DNA of 64,000 bases from Streptomyces dengpaensis (GTDB lineage: Bacteria; Actinomycetota; Actinomycetes; Streptomycetales; Streptomycetaceae): the NCBI RefSeq assembly GCF_002946835.1, contig NZ_CP026652.1, positions 3,472,001-3,536,000 of the forward strand, in the 5' to 3' direction. This document shows positions 8,976-17,054 of this stretch, in pieces; positions within the stretch are counted from its first letter, which is position 1, and every line of letters starts with the position of its first letter. The notes beneath the pieces were generated by a model that saw only the letters and a program-made list of their open reading frames with translations, did not search any database and had not been told where the DNA came from. Both the position numbers and the translations under genes were made by a program.

Positions 8976-9060
8976 CGGATACCCGACGACACGCTACGGA
9001 TACCCGTCAGCACGCTGCGAATACCCAACGGATACCCGGCAAAAGGTGTCGGGTATCCGC
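8976..9060. promoter_or_regulatory. repeated GGATACCCG motif, candidate operator array
   Basis: CGGATACCCG occurs at 8976, 8997 and 9029, a variant CGAATACCCA at 9018, and the reverse complement CGGGTATCCG at 9050. The first two are exactly 21 bases apart (two helical turns) and the last two form an inverted pair around AAAAGGTGT. The array ends 15 bases before the ATG at 9075 and lies between two divergent genes, as expected for a repressor or activator target. Confidence 0.55.
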
Positions 9061-9074
9061 GTCACACTCCCCGT

Positions 9075-9575
9075 ATGAGCCACACGAACTCTGCGCACGC
9101 GACGAACTGGGCGGCCTTCACCTCCGCGGAACCGGCCCTCGCCAAGACGGTCGAGGACCGCTTTGGGACCTTCACGCACCACATCCTGGCGACCCTCCGC
9201 AAGGACGGTTCCCCCCGCACCACCGGCCTCGAGGTGCGGTTTCTGGACGGCGAGCTGTGGCTCGGCATGATGCCGAACTCCCTCAAGGCCCTCGACCTGC
9301 GCCGCGACCCGCGCTTCACGCTCCAGGCGAATCCGGGGTCGGGCACGGACATGGGCGGCGGGGACGTCCGGATCAGCGGGCGGGCGATCGAGACCGGCGA
9401 CGACGATCCGGCTGCGAAGGCCGCGTACGTGAAAGAGGTGGAACCGCCGGAGCCGTTCCACCTCTTCCGCACCGAGCTGACGGAGGTCGTACGGACCTAC
9501 GTCAAGGACGACACGTATCTGGTCGTCGAGATCTGGAAGCCAGGAGAGCCGGTGCGCACTCTCAGGCGGAAGTAG
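9075..9575 (+). CDS. pyridoxamine 5'-phosphate oxidase-like (PNPOx/FDOR fold) protein
   Basis: 166 aa. It has the split beta-barrel pattern of the PNPOx/flavin- or F420-dependent oxidoreductase superfamily: HHILATLRKDGSPRTTGLEV, LWLGMMPNSLKALDLRRDPR, VRISGRAIE and the C-terminal YLVVEIWKPGE. Members bind FMN, F420 or haem; the sequence alone does not decide which. The ATG at 9075 lies just after the GGATACCCG repeats, so this gene is the likeliest target of a factor binding there. It is convergent with guaA (9 bases between stops). Confidence 0.87.
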   Translation: MSHTNSAHATNWAAFTSAEPALAKTVEDRFGTFTHHILATLRKDGSPRTTGLEVRFLDGELWLGMMPNSLKALDLRRDPRFTLQANPGSGTDMGGGDVRISGRAIETGDDDPAAKAAYVKEVEPPEPFHLFRTELTEVVRTYVKDDTYLVVEIWKPGEPVRTLRRK

Positions 9576-9584
9576 CGCTGAGGA

Positions 9585-11171
9585 CTACTCCCACTCGATG
9601 GTCCCCGGCGGCTTCGACGTCACGTCGAGGACCACCCGGTTGACGTCCGCGACCTCGTTCGTGATCCGCGTCGAGATCTTGGCGAGGACGTCGTACGGGA
9701 GACGGGACCAGTCGGCCGTCATCGCGTCCTCGCTCGACACCGGACGGAGCACGATCGGGTGGCCGTACGTCCGGCCGTCGCCCTGGACGCCCACGCTGCG
9801 GACGTCCGCGAGCAGGACCACCGGGCACTGCCAGATGTCGCGGTCGAGGCCGGCGGCCGTCAGCTCCTCGCGGGCGATGGCGTCGGCCTCGCGGAGCAGG
9901 TCCAGACGCTCCTTGGTGACCTCACCGACGATACGGATGCCGAGGCCGGGGCCCGGGAACGGCTGGCGCTGGACGATCTCCTCCGGCAGGCCGAGCTCCT
10001 GGCCGACCATCCGGACCTCGTCCTTGAAGAGCTTGCGCAGCGGCTCGACGAGCTCGAACTCGAGGTCCTCGGGGAGGCCGCCCACGTTGTGGTGGGACTT
10101 GATGTTGGCCGTGCCGGTGCCGCCACCGGACTCGACCACGTCCGGGTAGAGCGTGCCCTGCACCAGGAAGGCGACGTCCTCGCCCTCCGCGGCCTCGACG
10201 ATGATCTCCGCCTGCGCCTGCTCGAAGACCCGGATGAACTCCCGGCCGATGATCTTCCGCTTCTCCTCGGGGTCGGAGACCCCGGCCAGCGCGTCGAGGA
10301 ACCGCTCCTGCGCGTCCACGACCTTCAGCTGGACGCCGGTGGCCGCGACGAAGTCCTTCTCGACCTGCTCGGTCTCGCCCTTGCGCATCAGACCGTGGTC
10401 GACGTACACGCAGGTCAGCTGGGAGCCGATGGCCTTCTGCACGAGGGCCGCGGCGACGGCGGAGTCCACACCGCCGGACAGCCCGCAGATGGCGCGCTTG
10501 GTGCCGACCTGCTCGCGGATGGCCGCGACCTGCTCCTCGATCACATTGCCGGTGGTCCAGGACGGGGTGAGCCCCGCGCCCCGGTACAGGAAGTGTTCGA
10601 GCACCTGCTGGCCGTACGTGGAGTGCATGACCTCGGGGTGGTGCTGGACCCCGTACAGCTTCTTCTCGTCGTTCTCGAAGGCCGCGACCGGGACGACGTC
10701 CGTGGAGGCCGTGACCGTGAAGCCCTCGGGGGCGGCGGAGCAGGCGTCGCCGTGCGACATCCACACCGGCTGCTCGTCCGGGGTGCCCTCGAACAGGGTG
10801 GAGCCGGACTTCGAGACGTACAGCGGCGTACGGCCGTACTCGCGGGCGCCGGTGTTGTCGACCGTGCCGCCGAGGGTCGTCGCCATCAGCTGGAAGCCGT
10901 AGCACATGCCGAAGACGGGGACACCGGACTCGAAGATCTCGCGGTCCAGGCGCGGGGCGCCCTCCGCGTACACCGACGACGGGCCGCCGGAGAGGATGAT
11001 CGCCGCCGGGTTCTTGGCGAGCATCTCCGCGACCGGCGTGGTGCTGGGCACGATCTCGCTGTAGACCCGGGCCTCGCGGACGCGACGGGCGATGAGCTGG
11101 GCGTACTGCGCGCCGAAGTCGACGACCAGGACGGTGTCGGGGGCGGCGGCAGCGGGAGTCGCTGATGACAC
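9585..11171 (-). CDS. guaA: GMP synthase (glutamine-hydrolysing)
   Basis: 528 aa. It converts XMP to GMP using glutamine and ATP in the cytosol. The N-terminal class I glutamine amidotransferase domain has the catalytic Cys in [11 protein letters not shown] and the His in GVQHHPEV. The ATP-pyrophosphatase domain has the P-loop [15 protein letters not shown], followed by the C-terminal dimerisation domain ending GTIEWE. The start is a GTG at 11171, chosen because GGAAGG lies about 6 bases upstream; a TTG 24 bases further up is less likely. Two IMP dehydrogenase-type genes lie 28 kb away in the same window. Confidence 0.97.
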   Translation of the reverse strand: MSSATPAAAAPDTVLVVDFGAQYAQLIARRVREARVYSEIVPSTTPVAEMLAKNPAAIILSGGPSSVYAEGAPRLDREIFESGVPVFGMCYGFQLMATTLGGTVDNTGAREYGRTPLYVSKSGSTLFEGTPDEQPVWMSHGDACSAAPEGFTVTASTDVVPVAAFENDEKKLYGVQHHPEVMHSTYGQQVLEHFLYRGAGLTPSWTTGNVIEEQVAAIREQVGTKRAICGLSGGVDSAVAAALVQKAIGSQLTCVYVDHGLMRKGETEQVEKDFVAATGVQLKVVDAQERFLDALAGVSDPEEKRKIIGREFIRVFEQAQAEIIVEAAEGEDVAFLVQGTLYPDVVESGGGTGTANIKSHHNVGGLPEDLEFELVEPLRKLFKDEVRMVGQELGLPEEIVQRQPFPGPGLGIRIVGEVTKERLDLLREADAIAREELTAAGLDRDIWQCPVVLLADVRSVGVQGDGRTYGHPIVLRPVSSEDAMTADWSRLPYDVLAKISTRITNEVADVNRVVLDVTSKPPGTIEWE

Positions 11172-11287
11172 GGGTTGCCTTCCGGCGGTGAGCAAGGGGT
11201 GTGTGGTGCCGATTCTACCGGGGGCTGGAGTGGAGGTGCCTACGCCGAGTTTTTCGCCCCCGCCGCCCCTGTCCTTCCCGTACCTGC

Positions 11288-11293
11288 CATACT
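11288..11293 (+). promoter_or_regulatory. candidate -10 box for the chorismate mutase leader
   Basis: CATACT ends 6 bases before the ATG of the 23-codon leader ORF, so transcription would begin at or next to that A, giving a leaderless leader peptide. No convincing -35 is seen. Confidence 0.35.
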
Positions 11294-11299
11294 GCTCCC

Positions 11300-11371
11300 A
11301 TGCTCACGCACGCGACCTTCGTCTTTACCTATGGCAACCGGCCCACCGGCTGCCATGGTCGTGCTGCTTGA
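11300..11371 (+). CDS. putative Phe/Tyr-containing leader peptide upstream of chorismate mutase
   Basis: 23-residue ORF reading [20 protein letters not shown] then RAA and stop. Two Phe and one Tyr codon fall within five codons, immediately before a small hairpin (GGCAACCGG/CCGGCTGCC, 11334-11353), and a strong GC hairpin follows at 11396-11422. This order is what a ribosome-mediated attenuator for an aromatic amino acid gene would need. No Shine-Dalgarno is seen, consistent with leaderless translation. Function is inferred only from position and codon content. Confidence 0.4.
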   Translation: MLTHATFVFTYGNRPTGCHGRAA

Positions 11372-11395
11372 GCAACTGACAAGCGACTTCCCAGG

Positions 11396-11422
11396 CGCCC
11401 CGGGCCGACAAGGCCCGGGGCG
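11396..11422 (+). terminator. GC-rich hairpin, candidate attenuator
   Basis: An 11-bp perfect stem (CGCCCCGGGCC with GGCCCGGGGCG) around a GACAA loop, followed by TCTGCCGTTT, a weak U-tract. It lies between the leader ORF and the chorismate mutase start. Its 5' half (GGGCCG) can alternatively pair with CGGCCC at 11339-11344. Confidence 0.55.
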
Positions 11423-11477
11423 TCTGCCGTTTCCGGGCACTGCCGCTCCGGGGCACTCCCAGCAGAGGAGCCCCACC

Positions 11478-11762
11478 ATGGCCGACGTACTCGACAAGAC
11501 CGGCGCCCGCACCGACGAGGCCGCCGACGTGATCACCGGCGCGCGCGAGCGCATCGACGCTCTCGACGACCGGATCATCGGTCTCGTCCAGGAACGGATG
11601 GCCGTCTCGGCGGTGATCCAGGAGGCCCGGATCTCCTCCGGCGGACGCCGGGTGAACCTCTCGCGCGAGATGGAGGTTCTCGGCCACTACAGGGACGCCC
11701 TGGGCAAGCCGGGTACGTCGCTGGCCATGACGCTGCTGGAGCTGTGCCGAGGCAGGATCTGA
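11478..11762 (+). CDS. chorismate mutase, AroQ type
   Basis: 94 aa all-helical protein that isomerises chorismate to prephenate, the branch point to Phe and Tyr. The AroQ pattern is visible: ARERIDALDDRIIGLVQERMAVS (first active-site Arg on helix 1), then an RVNLSREMEVL segment and a C-terminal helix. The ATG at 11478 follows AGAGGAG. A possible attenuator precedes it. It is a stand-alone monofunctional enzyme rather than a fusion to prephenate dehydratase. Confidence 0.93.
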   Translation: MADVLDKTGARTDEAADVITGARERIDALDDRIIGLVQERMAVSAVIQEARISSGGRRVNLSREMEVLGHYRDALGKPGTSLAMTLLELCRGRI

Positions 11763-12177
11763 ACCCGTACACGGCGTACGCACGTACGCATTCCCTCTCA
11801 CCCGTACGGCGCGTGACCGGGCCGTCGCGGGCTTCGTTGGTCCCGGTGTCCGTGTCAGCCAGGGGCGGGCCCGAAAGAACCACGCGTGGCTCCGCTGGAG
11901 CGATGAGACGTACGGATCGTGCTGTGCGTCGTGGGACCTCGCTCCAGGGTTGTGGCCGGACGGCAGGGGACAGCAGTCCGGTCACTCATGAGAACGGTCG
12001 GCTCCGGGGACGCCCGGGGCCGGCCGGCGGAATCTCTTCCGAGGTGGTCCAGGCGGTTGCGGAGGCCGGCGCCCATCCAGCACGATGCCAGAACAGCCCC
12101 ATCCCACGGCACGTCCCCAGCAGACAACCGCACCCGTATCCGTACCGCCCGGTCGTCCGATCCGTACGGGTCGATCC

Positions 12178-12218
12178 GTACTGGCCGGTCTGTACTGGCC
12201 GGTCTGTACTGGCCGTCC
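12178..12218. repeat. 14-base tandem repeat (GTACTGGCCGGTCT)
   Basis: Two perfect copies at 12178-12191 and 12192-12205, then a partial third copy (GTACTGGCCGTCC). Confidence 0.8.
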
Positions 12219-12348
12219 GCCAATGGTCGACACCATGCGCGCGCCCCAAGTGCGCCGGGGCGCACGACCGGCGGTCACCCGGACCCGCGGCGCATCCCCC
12301 GGCGCCGTACCGAGGCACCGGCGCTGCCCTGACGTCGGTGCTGACGAA

Positions 12349-12383
12349 GAAGGGCCCCGCAGCTCCGTCCTGCGGGGCCCTTC
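12349..12383. terminator. bidirectional terminator hairpin
   Basis: A 14-bp perfect stem (GAAGGGCCCCGCAG with CTGCGGGGCCCTTC) around a 7-base loop. It lies 20 bases beyond the stop of the minus-strand gene at 12403 and also faces the plus-strand chorismate mutase. Confidence 0.85.
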
Positions 12384-12402
12384 GCCGTACCACTGCCCGT
12401 GC

Positions 12403-13683
12403 TCAGGTGCGGGACACCGTCCCGCAGGAGTCCGCGGCGGAGTTCCGGATGTCGCGGCTGCGGTCGTACGGGTCGACCGTGGGACCGCTCGGGGCCGCTC
12501 CGCTGGGGGCGGACGAGGGGAACTGCGGGTGCAGGAAGCCGTCGTAGACGTCGCACGCGGAGTTGGACAGATCCTGGTCGTACCGGACGATCGCCAACTT
12601 GCCGGGGGTGGCCTGGTACTTCGTCCGGTCGGCGACCTCCACGTCGAGGACGCGGCGCACGATCGTGCGGGTCACCTCGGTCCGCCCGTCGGCCGGGGTC
12701 AGCGGATAGACGAAGGTGTAGTCGACGTGGATGGCGACGGACGCGTGCTCGCCCGCCTTGAACGTCATCCGGCCACGGGTCTTGACCACGTCCCCGACCA
12801 GCCGTGCCTCGTCCGGGTCGAACCGGCTGAAGAGCGCCAGCGGATCACTGTCCTTGCCCGGCTTGCGCAACCAGCTGTTCGCGTCCTCGAGCATCCCGGG
12901 CTGTTTCGGGTCGAGGGTGCCGAGTGCGGCCTCGGGGCGATCGCCGCGCAGGGTCGCCGGGTTGAGGTTCGCGTCGACGAGAAGGGTCTTCGTCTGCCGC
13001 AGCGCGGTGGCCACCTGAGCCTGCGTCAGTGAGCCGACCGGCGTGGCCTTCGGTACGACGATGCCGGACGCGCCGTCGGCCCAGCGCTCGGCGGGCGATC
13101 CGGCGAACGGCCGGTCCAGGGTGGGGGTGTCGGACGCGACGGCGGAGGGCGCCGCGGTCGGCCGCGCGGTCTCATCGGGCAGCTGGGAGGCAGCGCCGGG
13201 GCCGTCGGACGGCGAGGACGACGAGGACGCGGTACCGAACGGATCGCCGGGCAGCAGGGACGGCTTCATCGCCACCACCGCGACGGCTATCGCGAGCGGC
13301 ACGCCGATGACCGCCCAGAGGCGACGGCGGCGGGCGGCCCGGCCGTTGATCTCCTGCAACGCGGGGCCGGTTCGCCAGCCCTCCGGCTGAACGCCGCGCG
13401 CGTCCTGCTGCCGCAGCCGTTCCGTCACCATGCGCGCCCGCGCGGACGGCTCCTTCGGGGCCGACGTCCGGATGTCGCGCTCGCTGTCACGGGCGAACTG
13501 TTCCCACACGTCGTCAGGGACAGCGGACTCCCCGACTCCTCCAGATCCTCCAGCTCCCGCGGCGCCGCTGGACTCCCCTCCCCCAACTCCCGTAGCGCCA
13601 CCGGGTTCCCCAACTCGCCCGGATCGCCCGGCTTCCCCCGCTTCCCCGGTGCCCCCGGGCTGCTTGTCAGACACGAGCGACAT
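12403..13683 (-). CDS. single-pass membrane protein, function unknown
   Basis: 426 aa from the ATG at 13683; a GTG at 13710 and one at 13674 are alternatives and no ribosome site decides. A Gly/Glu/Ser-rich N-terminal tail, a short acidic-basic cytoplasmic segment (VPDDVWEQFARDSERDIR), one transmembrane helix (WAVIGVPLAIAVAVVAM), a Ser/Pro-rich spacer and a 220-residue extracytoplasmic domain ending DSCGTVSRT are visible. Two Cys in the last 45 residues could form a disulfide. The layout resembles anti-sigma or penicillin-binding accessory proteins of Streptomyces but I do not recognise a family. Confidence 0.8.
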   Translation of the reverse strand: MSLVSDKQPGGTGEAGEAGRSGRVGEPGGATGVGGGESSGAAGAGGSGGVGESAVPDDVWEQFARDSERDIRTSAPKEPSARARMVTERLRQQDARGVQPEGWRTGPALQEINGRAARRRRLWAVIGVPLAIAVAVVAMKPSLLPGDPFGTASSSSSPSDGPGAASQLPDETARPTAAPSAVASDTPTLDRPFAGSPAERWADGASGIVVPKATPVGSLTQAQVATALRQTKTLLVDANLNPATLRGDRPEAALGTLDPKQPGMLEDANSWLRKPGKDSDPLALFSRFDPDEARLVGDVVKTRGRMTFKAGEHASVAIHVDYTFVYPLTPADGRTEVTRTIVRRVLDVEVADRTKYQATPGKLAIVRYDQDLSNSACDVYDGFLHPQFPSSAPSGAAPSGPTVDPYDRSRDIRNSAADSCGTVSRT

Positions 13684-13899
13684 TTCTAGGCGATTCGAAA
13701 GGCTGTCCACAAGTCACACCCCGGTGTGACCCAGCCCACATAAAAATCCTGTGAGTGGGCGCACAACCCTTCACATACCTCACCGGTCACACCTGCAGAA
13801 CCAACGGCCATACCCGCGCCCCACACGCGGAGGCCTCACCTATACGAGCCCATACGAGCGCCGCGGCGTCGCGGTGCACCCGGACTTTTCGAGGTCTTC

Positions 13900-14928
13900 A
13901 TGAAGCTTCGCCGTGCCATGGCCGCTGCGGCTGCGACGGCCGTCATAGCCCCGCTGGCGCTGTTGTCGGCGCCGACCGCGTTCGCGACGGACGAGACTCC
14001 GAGCACGTCGACGAGCAGCCCGGCGGCCGACGAAAGCACCCCCGCCGCTGACGACAGCACCCCCGCGGCGGACGAGAGCACTCCCGCCGCTGACGACAGC
14101 ACCCCCGCGGCGGACGAGAGCACCCCTGCCGCCGACGAGAGCACCCCGGCGGCGGACGAGAGCACTCCCGCCGACGACGAGAGCAGCCCCGCGGCCTCGC
14201 CGAGCCCCAGCGAGAGCGCCCCGGAGGACGACGTCGACCTGTGCGTCGACGAGGACGGCAACGACCTCACGCAGCTCAGCGACGACCTGACGAGCGGCCT
14301 GTCGGGCCTGCCGGAGACGATCGTCGCGGGCAGCGGCTGGACCAACTTCCGGTTCAACGTCTCCAACAAGGGTGACCACGACATCGAGGACATCGCCCCG
14401 ATGATCGGCGTCGCGGCGATCGGCTGGGACGAGAAGGACTACTCCGGCGAGATCACCGTCCAGGTCCTCGACAAGGCCAGCGGTCAGTGGCGTGAGGTCG
14501 CCGGTGCCGCGGGCGAGGGTGGCACGTTCACCTCGTTCTCGCTCGGCGCGGACCAGTCGACCTCGTACCAGCTGCGGCTGCGTGTCAGCGGCAAGGTGCC
14601 GGACGCCATCGGCGTGACCGGTGGATTCGCCCAGTACTCGGACGAGAGCGGCTGCTGGATCGCCGACGACCCGAACGGCTGGCTCTACTTCTTCGACGTC
14701 CTCGCCGCCGGCTCCGACGCGGGCAACCCGCCCGACGCCAAGCCGCAGACCGGCGGTCAGACGGAGATCGAGGAGGTCAAGGCGGTGGAAGCCACCGGCA
14801 GCCTCGCCGAGACCGGCTCCAACTCCGCCCTGCCGATCATCGGCCTCGTCGGCGGTGTCGCCGTCGTCGCCGGTGCCGGTGCGGTGTTCGTGGTCCGTCG
14901 CCGCAACTCGGGTGCCGCGACCGCGTAA
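13900..14928 (+). CDS. sortase-anchored surface protein (LAETG) with acidic tandem repeats
   Basis: 342 aa. A signal peptide (MKLRRAMAAAAATAVIAPLA ... AFA) is followed by eight 7-residue repeats of PAADEST/PAADDST type (residues about 41-96), a Ser/Pro spacer and a folded domain (about 108-270) with two Cys pairs. The C-terminal sorting signal is LAETG, a hydrophobic helix and an RRR tail. LAxTG motifs are substrates of class E sortases in Streptomyces, as for the chaplins and other wall proteins. The repeats are very acidic and likely an extended wall-spanning stalk. It is followed by a strong terminator at 14971-15012. Confidence 0.9.
   Translation: MKLRRAMAAAAATAVIAPLALLSAPTAFATDETPSTSTSSPAADESTPAADDSTPAADESTPAADDSTPAADESTPAADESTPAADESTPADDESSPAASPSPSESAPEDDVDLCVDEDGNDLTQLSDDLTSGLSGLPETIVAGSGWTNFRFNVSNKGDHDIEDIAPMIGVAAIGWDEKDYSGEITVQVLDKASGQWREVAGAAGEGGTFTSFSLGADQSTSYQLRLRVSGKVPDAIGVTGGFAQYSDESGCWIADDPNGWLYFFDVLAAGSDAGNPPDAKPQTGGQTEIEEVKAVEATGSLAETGSNSALPIIGLVGGVAVVAGAGAVFVVRRRNSGAATA
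14020..14187 (+). repeat. 21-base coding repeats (PAADEST x8)
   Basis: Eight near-identical 21-base units (CCCGCCGCTGACGACAGCAC type) inside the sortase substrate gene, alternating PAADEST and PAADDST; the last unit is diverged (PADDESS). Copy number could vary between strains by slippage. Confidence 0.9.
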
Positions 14929-14970
14929 GGCGGTAAGCCGCTGACCACGTAGGCATCACGCCTCGTACAA

Positions 14971-15012
14971 GAAGAAGGACCTGCGCTCGGAGGGGGGCAC
15001 AGGTCCTTCTTC
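14971..15012 (+). terminator. terminator after the LAETG gene
   Basis: A 13-bp perfect stem (GAAGAAGGACCTG with CAGGTCCTTCTTC) with a 16-base loop. Degenerate GGTCCTTC copies follow to 15065. Confidence 0.85.
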
Positions 15013-15085
15013 GTATATACGGTCCTTCGTGTATACGGTCCTTCTTCGTACGTACGGTCCCCCTTCGGCTGTCCCGGGTAGGGGG

Positions 15086-16924
15086 TTACGGCTTCGGCGG
15101 CACCGTCGGCATCCCCAGGAACGGCAGCTTCAGCGCGCCGAACGCGTCCGCGGGCACGGCGGGCTGGAGCGGCTCGACCGGCTTGAGGCGCTCGTACGCC
15201 GCTCCGGGCGCCGGACGGGGGTCGGCCTCGCCCTTGTTGGGCCAGTACGACATCGCGCGCTCGGCCTGGGCGGTGATGGTCAGGGACGGGTTGACCCCCA
15301 GGTTCGCCGACACCGCCGCGCCGTCGACCACCGAGATGCCCGGGTGGCCGTACAGCCGGTGGTACGGGTCGATCACGCCCGTCTCGGGCGAGCCGCCGAT
15401 CGGGCAGCCGCCGAGGAAGTGCGCGGTGAGCGGGGTGCCCATCAGCTCGCCTATGTTGCTGCCCGCGAAGCCGTTGATCTCGGCGGCGAGCGCGGAGGCG
15501 GCCTCCGAAGCGGCCTTGATCTGCTTGGGGTTGGGCGCGCCGTGCCCCTGGCGCGCGGTCAGCAGCCCCTTCCCCACGCCCTTCGGCTTCAGGTACGTCG
15601 TCAGGGAGTTGTCCAGCGACTGCATCACCAGGCCGATGATGGTCCGCTCCGACCAGCGGCGCTTGGAGAGGGAACGCGCCACCAGCAACGGGTGCCGGGC
15701 CACGTTCGCCAGCCAGGCCATCACGCGGGAGGAACTCTCCGCGTAGGGGACCTGGAGGATCGTCAGGCCGCCCATCGAGTTCGAGCCCTTGCCGTAGCGG
15801 ACCGGCTCGATGTGCGTGTTCTCGTCCGGGTGGACCGAGGACGTGATCGCCACGCCCTGCGTGAAGTCGGCCTTCGGCGTGCCGTGCGCCTTGCGGTAGC
15901 GGCGGTCGGTGGTCTGCGCGCCCACGAGCGCCTCGGAGTTGGTACGGGTCAGCACGCCCAACCGGTGCGAGAGATAAGGCAGTTGGCCGTTCGCCTTCAT
16001 GCGGTGCAGGAGCGTCTGCGTACCGTACGTACCGGCGGCGAGGACGACCCGGCGGGCCGTGAAGAGCCGCCCGTTGCCCTTCTTCTTCGCGTCCGTCGGC
16101 AGGGTGGCGACCGCGTAGCCGCCCTGCGAGTCATCGGTGACGGACACGACGGTCGTCATGGGGTGCACGACCGCGCCCGCCTTCTCGGCGAGGTGGAGGT
16201 AGTTCTCGTTGAGGGTGTTCTTCGCGCCGTGCCGGCATCCCGTCATGCACTCACCGCACTCGGTGCAGGCGTTGCGGGACGGGCCGGCGCCGCCGAAGTA
16301 CGGGTCGGCCACCTGCTCGCCCGGCTTCGCCTTCGCCGCCCCGTCGGAGTCCTTGCCGTCACCGAAGAAAACGCCGACCGGGGTCATGTGGAAGGTGTCG
16401 CCCACACCCATCCGCTGCGCCGCCGCCTTCAGGTGCACGTCGGACGGGGTCATGGTCGGGTTGAGCCGTACGCCGAGCATGCGCTGCGCCTGGTCGTAGT
16501 ACGGCTTCAACTCCTCCTGCCAGTCGGTGATGTCCTTCCACTGCGGGTCGTCGAAGAACGGCTTCGGCGGTACGTAGAGGGTGTTGGCGTAGTTCAGGGA
16601 ACCGCCGCCGACGCCCGCGCCCGCCAGCACCATCACGTTGCCCAGCAGATGGATGCGCTGGATGCCGTACATGCCGAGCTTCGGGGCCCAGAGGTAGTTC
16701 TTCAGGTCCCAGGAGTTCTTGGGGAGCGTGTCGCGGGTGAAGCGGCGGCCCGCTTCGAGGACGCCGACGCTGTACCCCTTCTCCGTCAGACGCAGGGCGG
16801 TGACGGAGCCGCCGAAGCCGGAGCCTACGACGATGACGTCATAGTCGTACGCCGGCTCGTTGTCCCGCTTCGCGTGGTCCTGCTTCCCGTTGTCCTGCTC
16901 GGGGACAGAGCTCTCCTGTGACAC
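15086..16924 (-). CDS. GMC-family oxidoreductase (cholesterol oxidase-like)
   Basis: 612 aa from the GTG at 16924 (GAGGAG upstream). The FAD-binding Rossmann motif VIVVGSGFGGSVTALRL lies near the N-terminus. The GMC second motif is GAGVGGGSLNYANTLYVPP and the C-terminal active-site region is FLGGCPIGGSPETGVIDP. A CTECGECMTGC cluster (four Cys in ferredoxin-like spacing) is conserved in the ChoD-type branch. These FAD enzymes oxidise sterol or other alcohols; the true substrate is not deducible. It is followed upstream by the SSADH gene on the same strand, and the spacer between them holds tandem duplications copied from the SSADH 3' end. Confidence 0.9.
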   Translation of the reverse strand: MSQESSVPEQDNGKQDHAKRDNEPAYDYDVIVVGSGFGGSVTALRLTEKGYSVGVLEAGRRFTRDTLPKNSWDLKNYLWAPKLGMYGIQRIHLLGNVMVLAGAGVGGGSLNYANTLYVPPKPFFDDPQWKDITDWQEELKPYYDQAQRMLGVRLNPTMTPSDVHLKAAAQRMGVGDTFHMTPVGVFFGDGKDSDGAAKAKPGEQVADPYFGGAGPSRNACTECGECMTGCRHGAKNTLNENYLHLAEKAGAVVHPMTTVVSVTDDSQGGYAVATLPTDAKKKGNGRLFTARRVVLAAGTYGTQTLLHRMKANGQLPYLSHRLGVLTRTNSEALVGAQTTDRRYRKAHGTPKADFTQGVAITSSVHPDENTHIEPVRYGKGSNSMGGLTILQVPYAESSSRVMAWLANVARHPLLVARSLSKRRWSERTIIGLVMQSLDNSLTTYLKPKGVGKGLLTARQGHGAPNPKQIKAASEAASALAAEINGFAGSNIGELMGTPLTAHFLGGCPIGGSPETGVIDPYHRLYGHPGISVVDGAAVSANLGVNPSLTITAQAERAMSYWPNKGEADPRPAPGAAYERLKPVEPLQPAVPADAFGALKLPFLGMPTVPPKP

Positions 16925-16936
16925 GTGCTGCTCTCC

Positions 16937-17054
16937 TCGTTGAGAACGGTTCGCGGCGGCTCGTTGAGAACGGTTCGCGGTGGCCTGGCGAAGGCGGAAC
17001 ACCTTCATGACCTTTCGCGGCGGCCTAGCGAAGGCGCAACACCTTCATGACCTT
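16937..17054. repeat. tandem duplications at the SSADH 3' end
   Basis: A 24-base direct repeat (TCGTTGAGAACGGTTCGCGG followed by CGGC or TGGC) at 16937-16960 and 16961-16984 overlaps a 39-base direct repeat at 16976-17014 and 17016-17054 with three mismatches. The second 39-base copy contains the last codons and stop of the SSADH gene, so the first is a duplicated gene end (KVMKV) in the spacer. Confidence 0.9.

Larger units (their letters stand above)
11763..12402. other. 640-base intergenic region without a credible gene
   Basis: No ORF here has convincing codon pattern or family resemblance in any frame. It contains a 14-base tandem repeat at 12178-12218 and the terminator at 12349-12383. 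GTACGG/CCGTAC strings are frequent. Confidence 0.6.

Noticed and set aside
8858..9028. N-terminal extension of the class II aldolase reading through the GGATACCCG repeats
   Set aside because: The ATG at 8857 has GGAGG four bases upstream and matches family length; the extension encodes repeat-derived nonsense.
11855..12265. ORFs in the chorismate mutase/12403 spacer
   Set aside because: No homology, no ribosome site, mutually overlapping frames and tandem repeats; best treated as intergenic.
13836..14393. Antisense ORF reading as SSAAGV repeats opposite the LAETG gene
   Set aside because: It is the reverse reading of the PAADEST coding repeats; codon pattern and the signal peptide and sorting motif support only the plus-strand gene.
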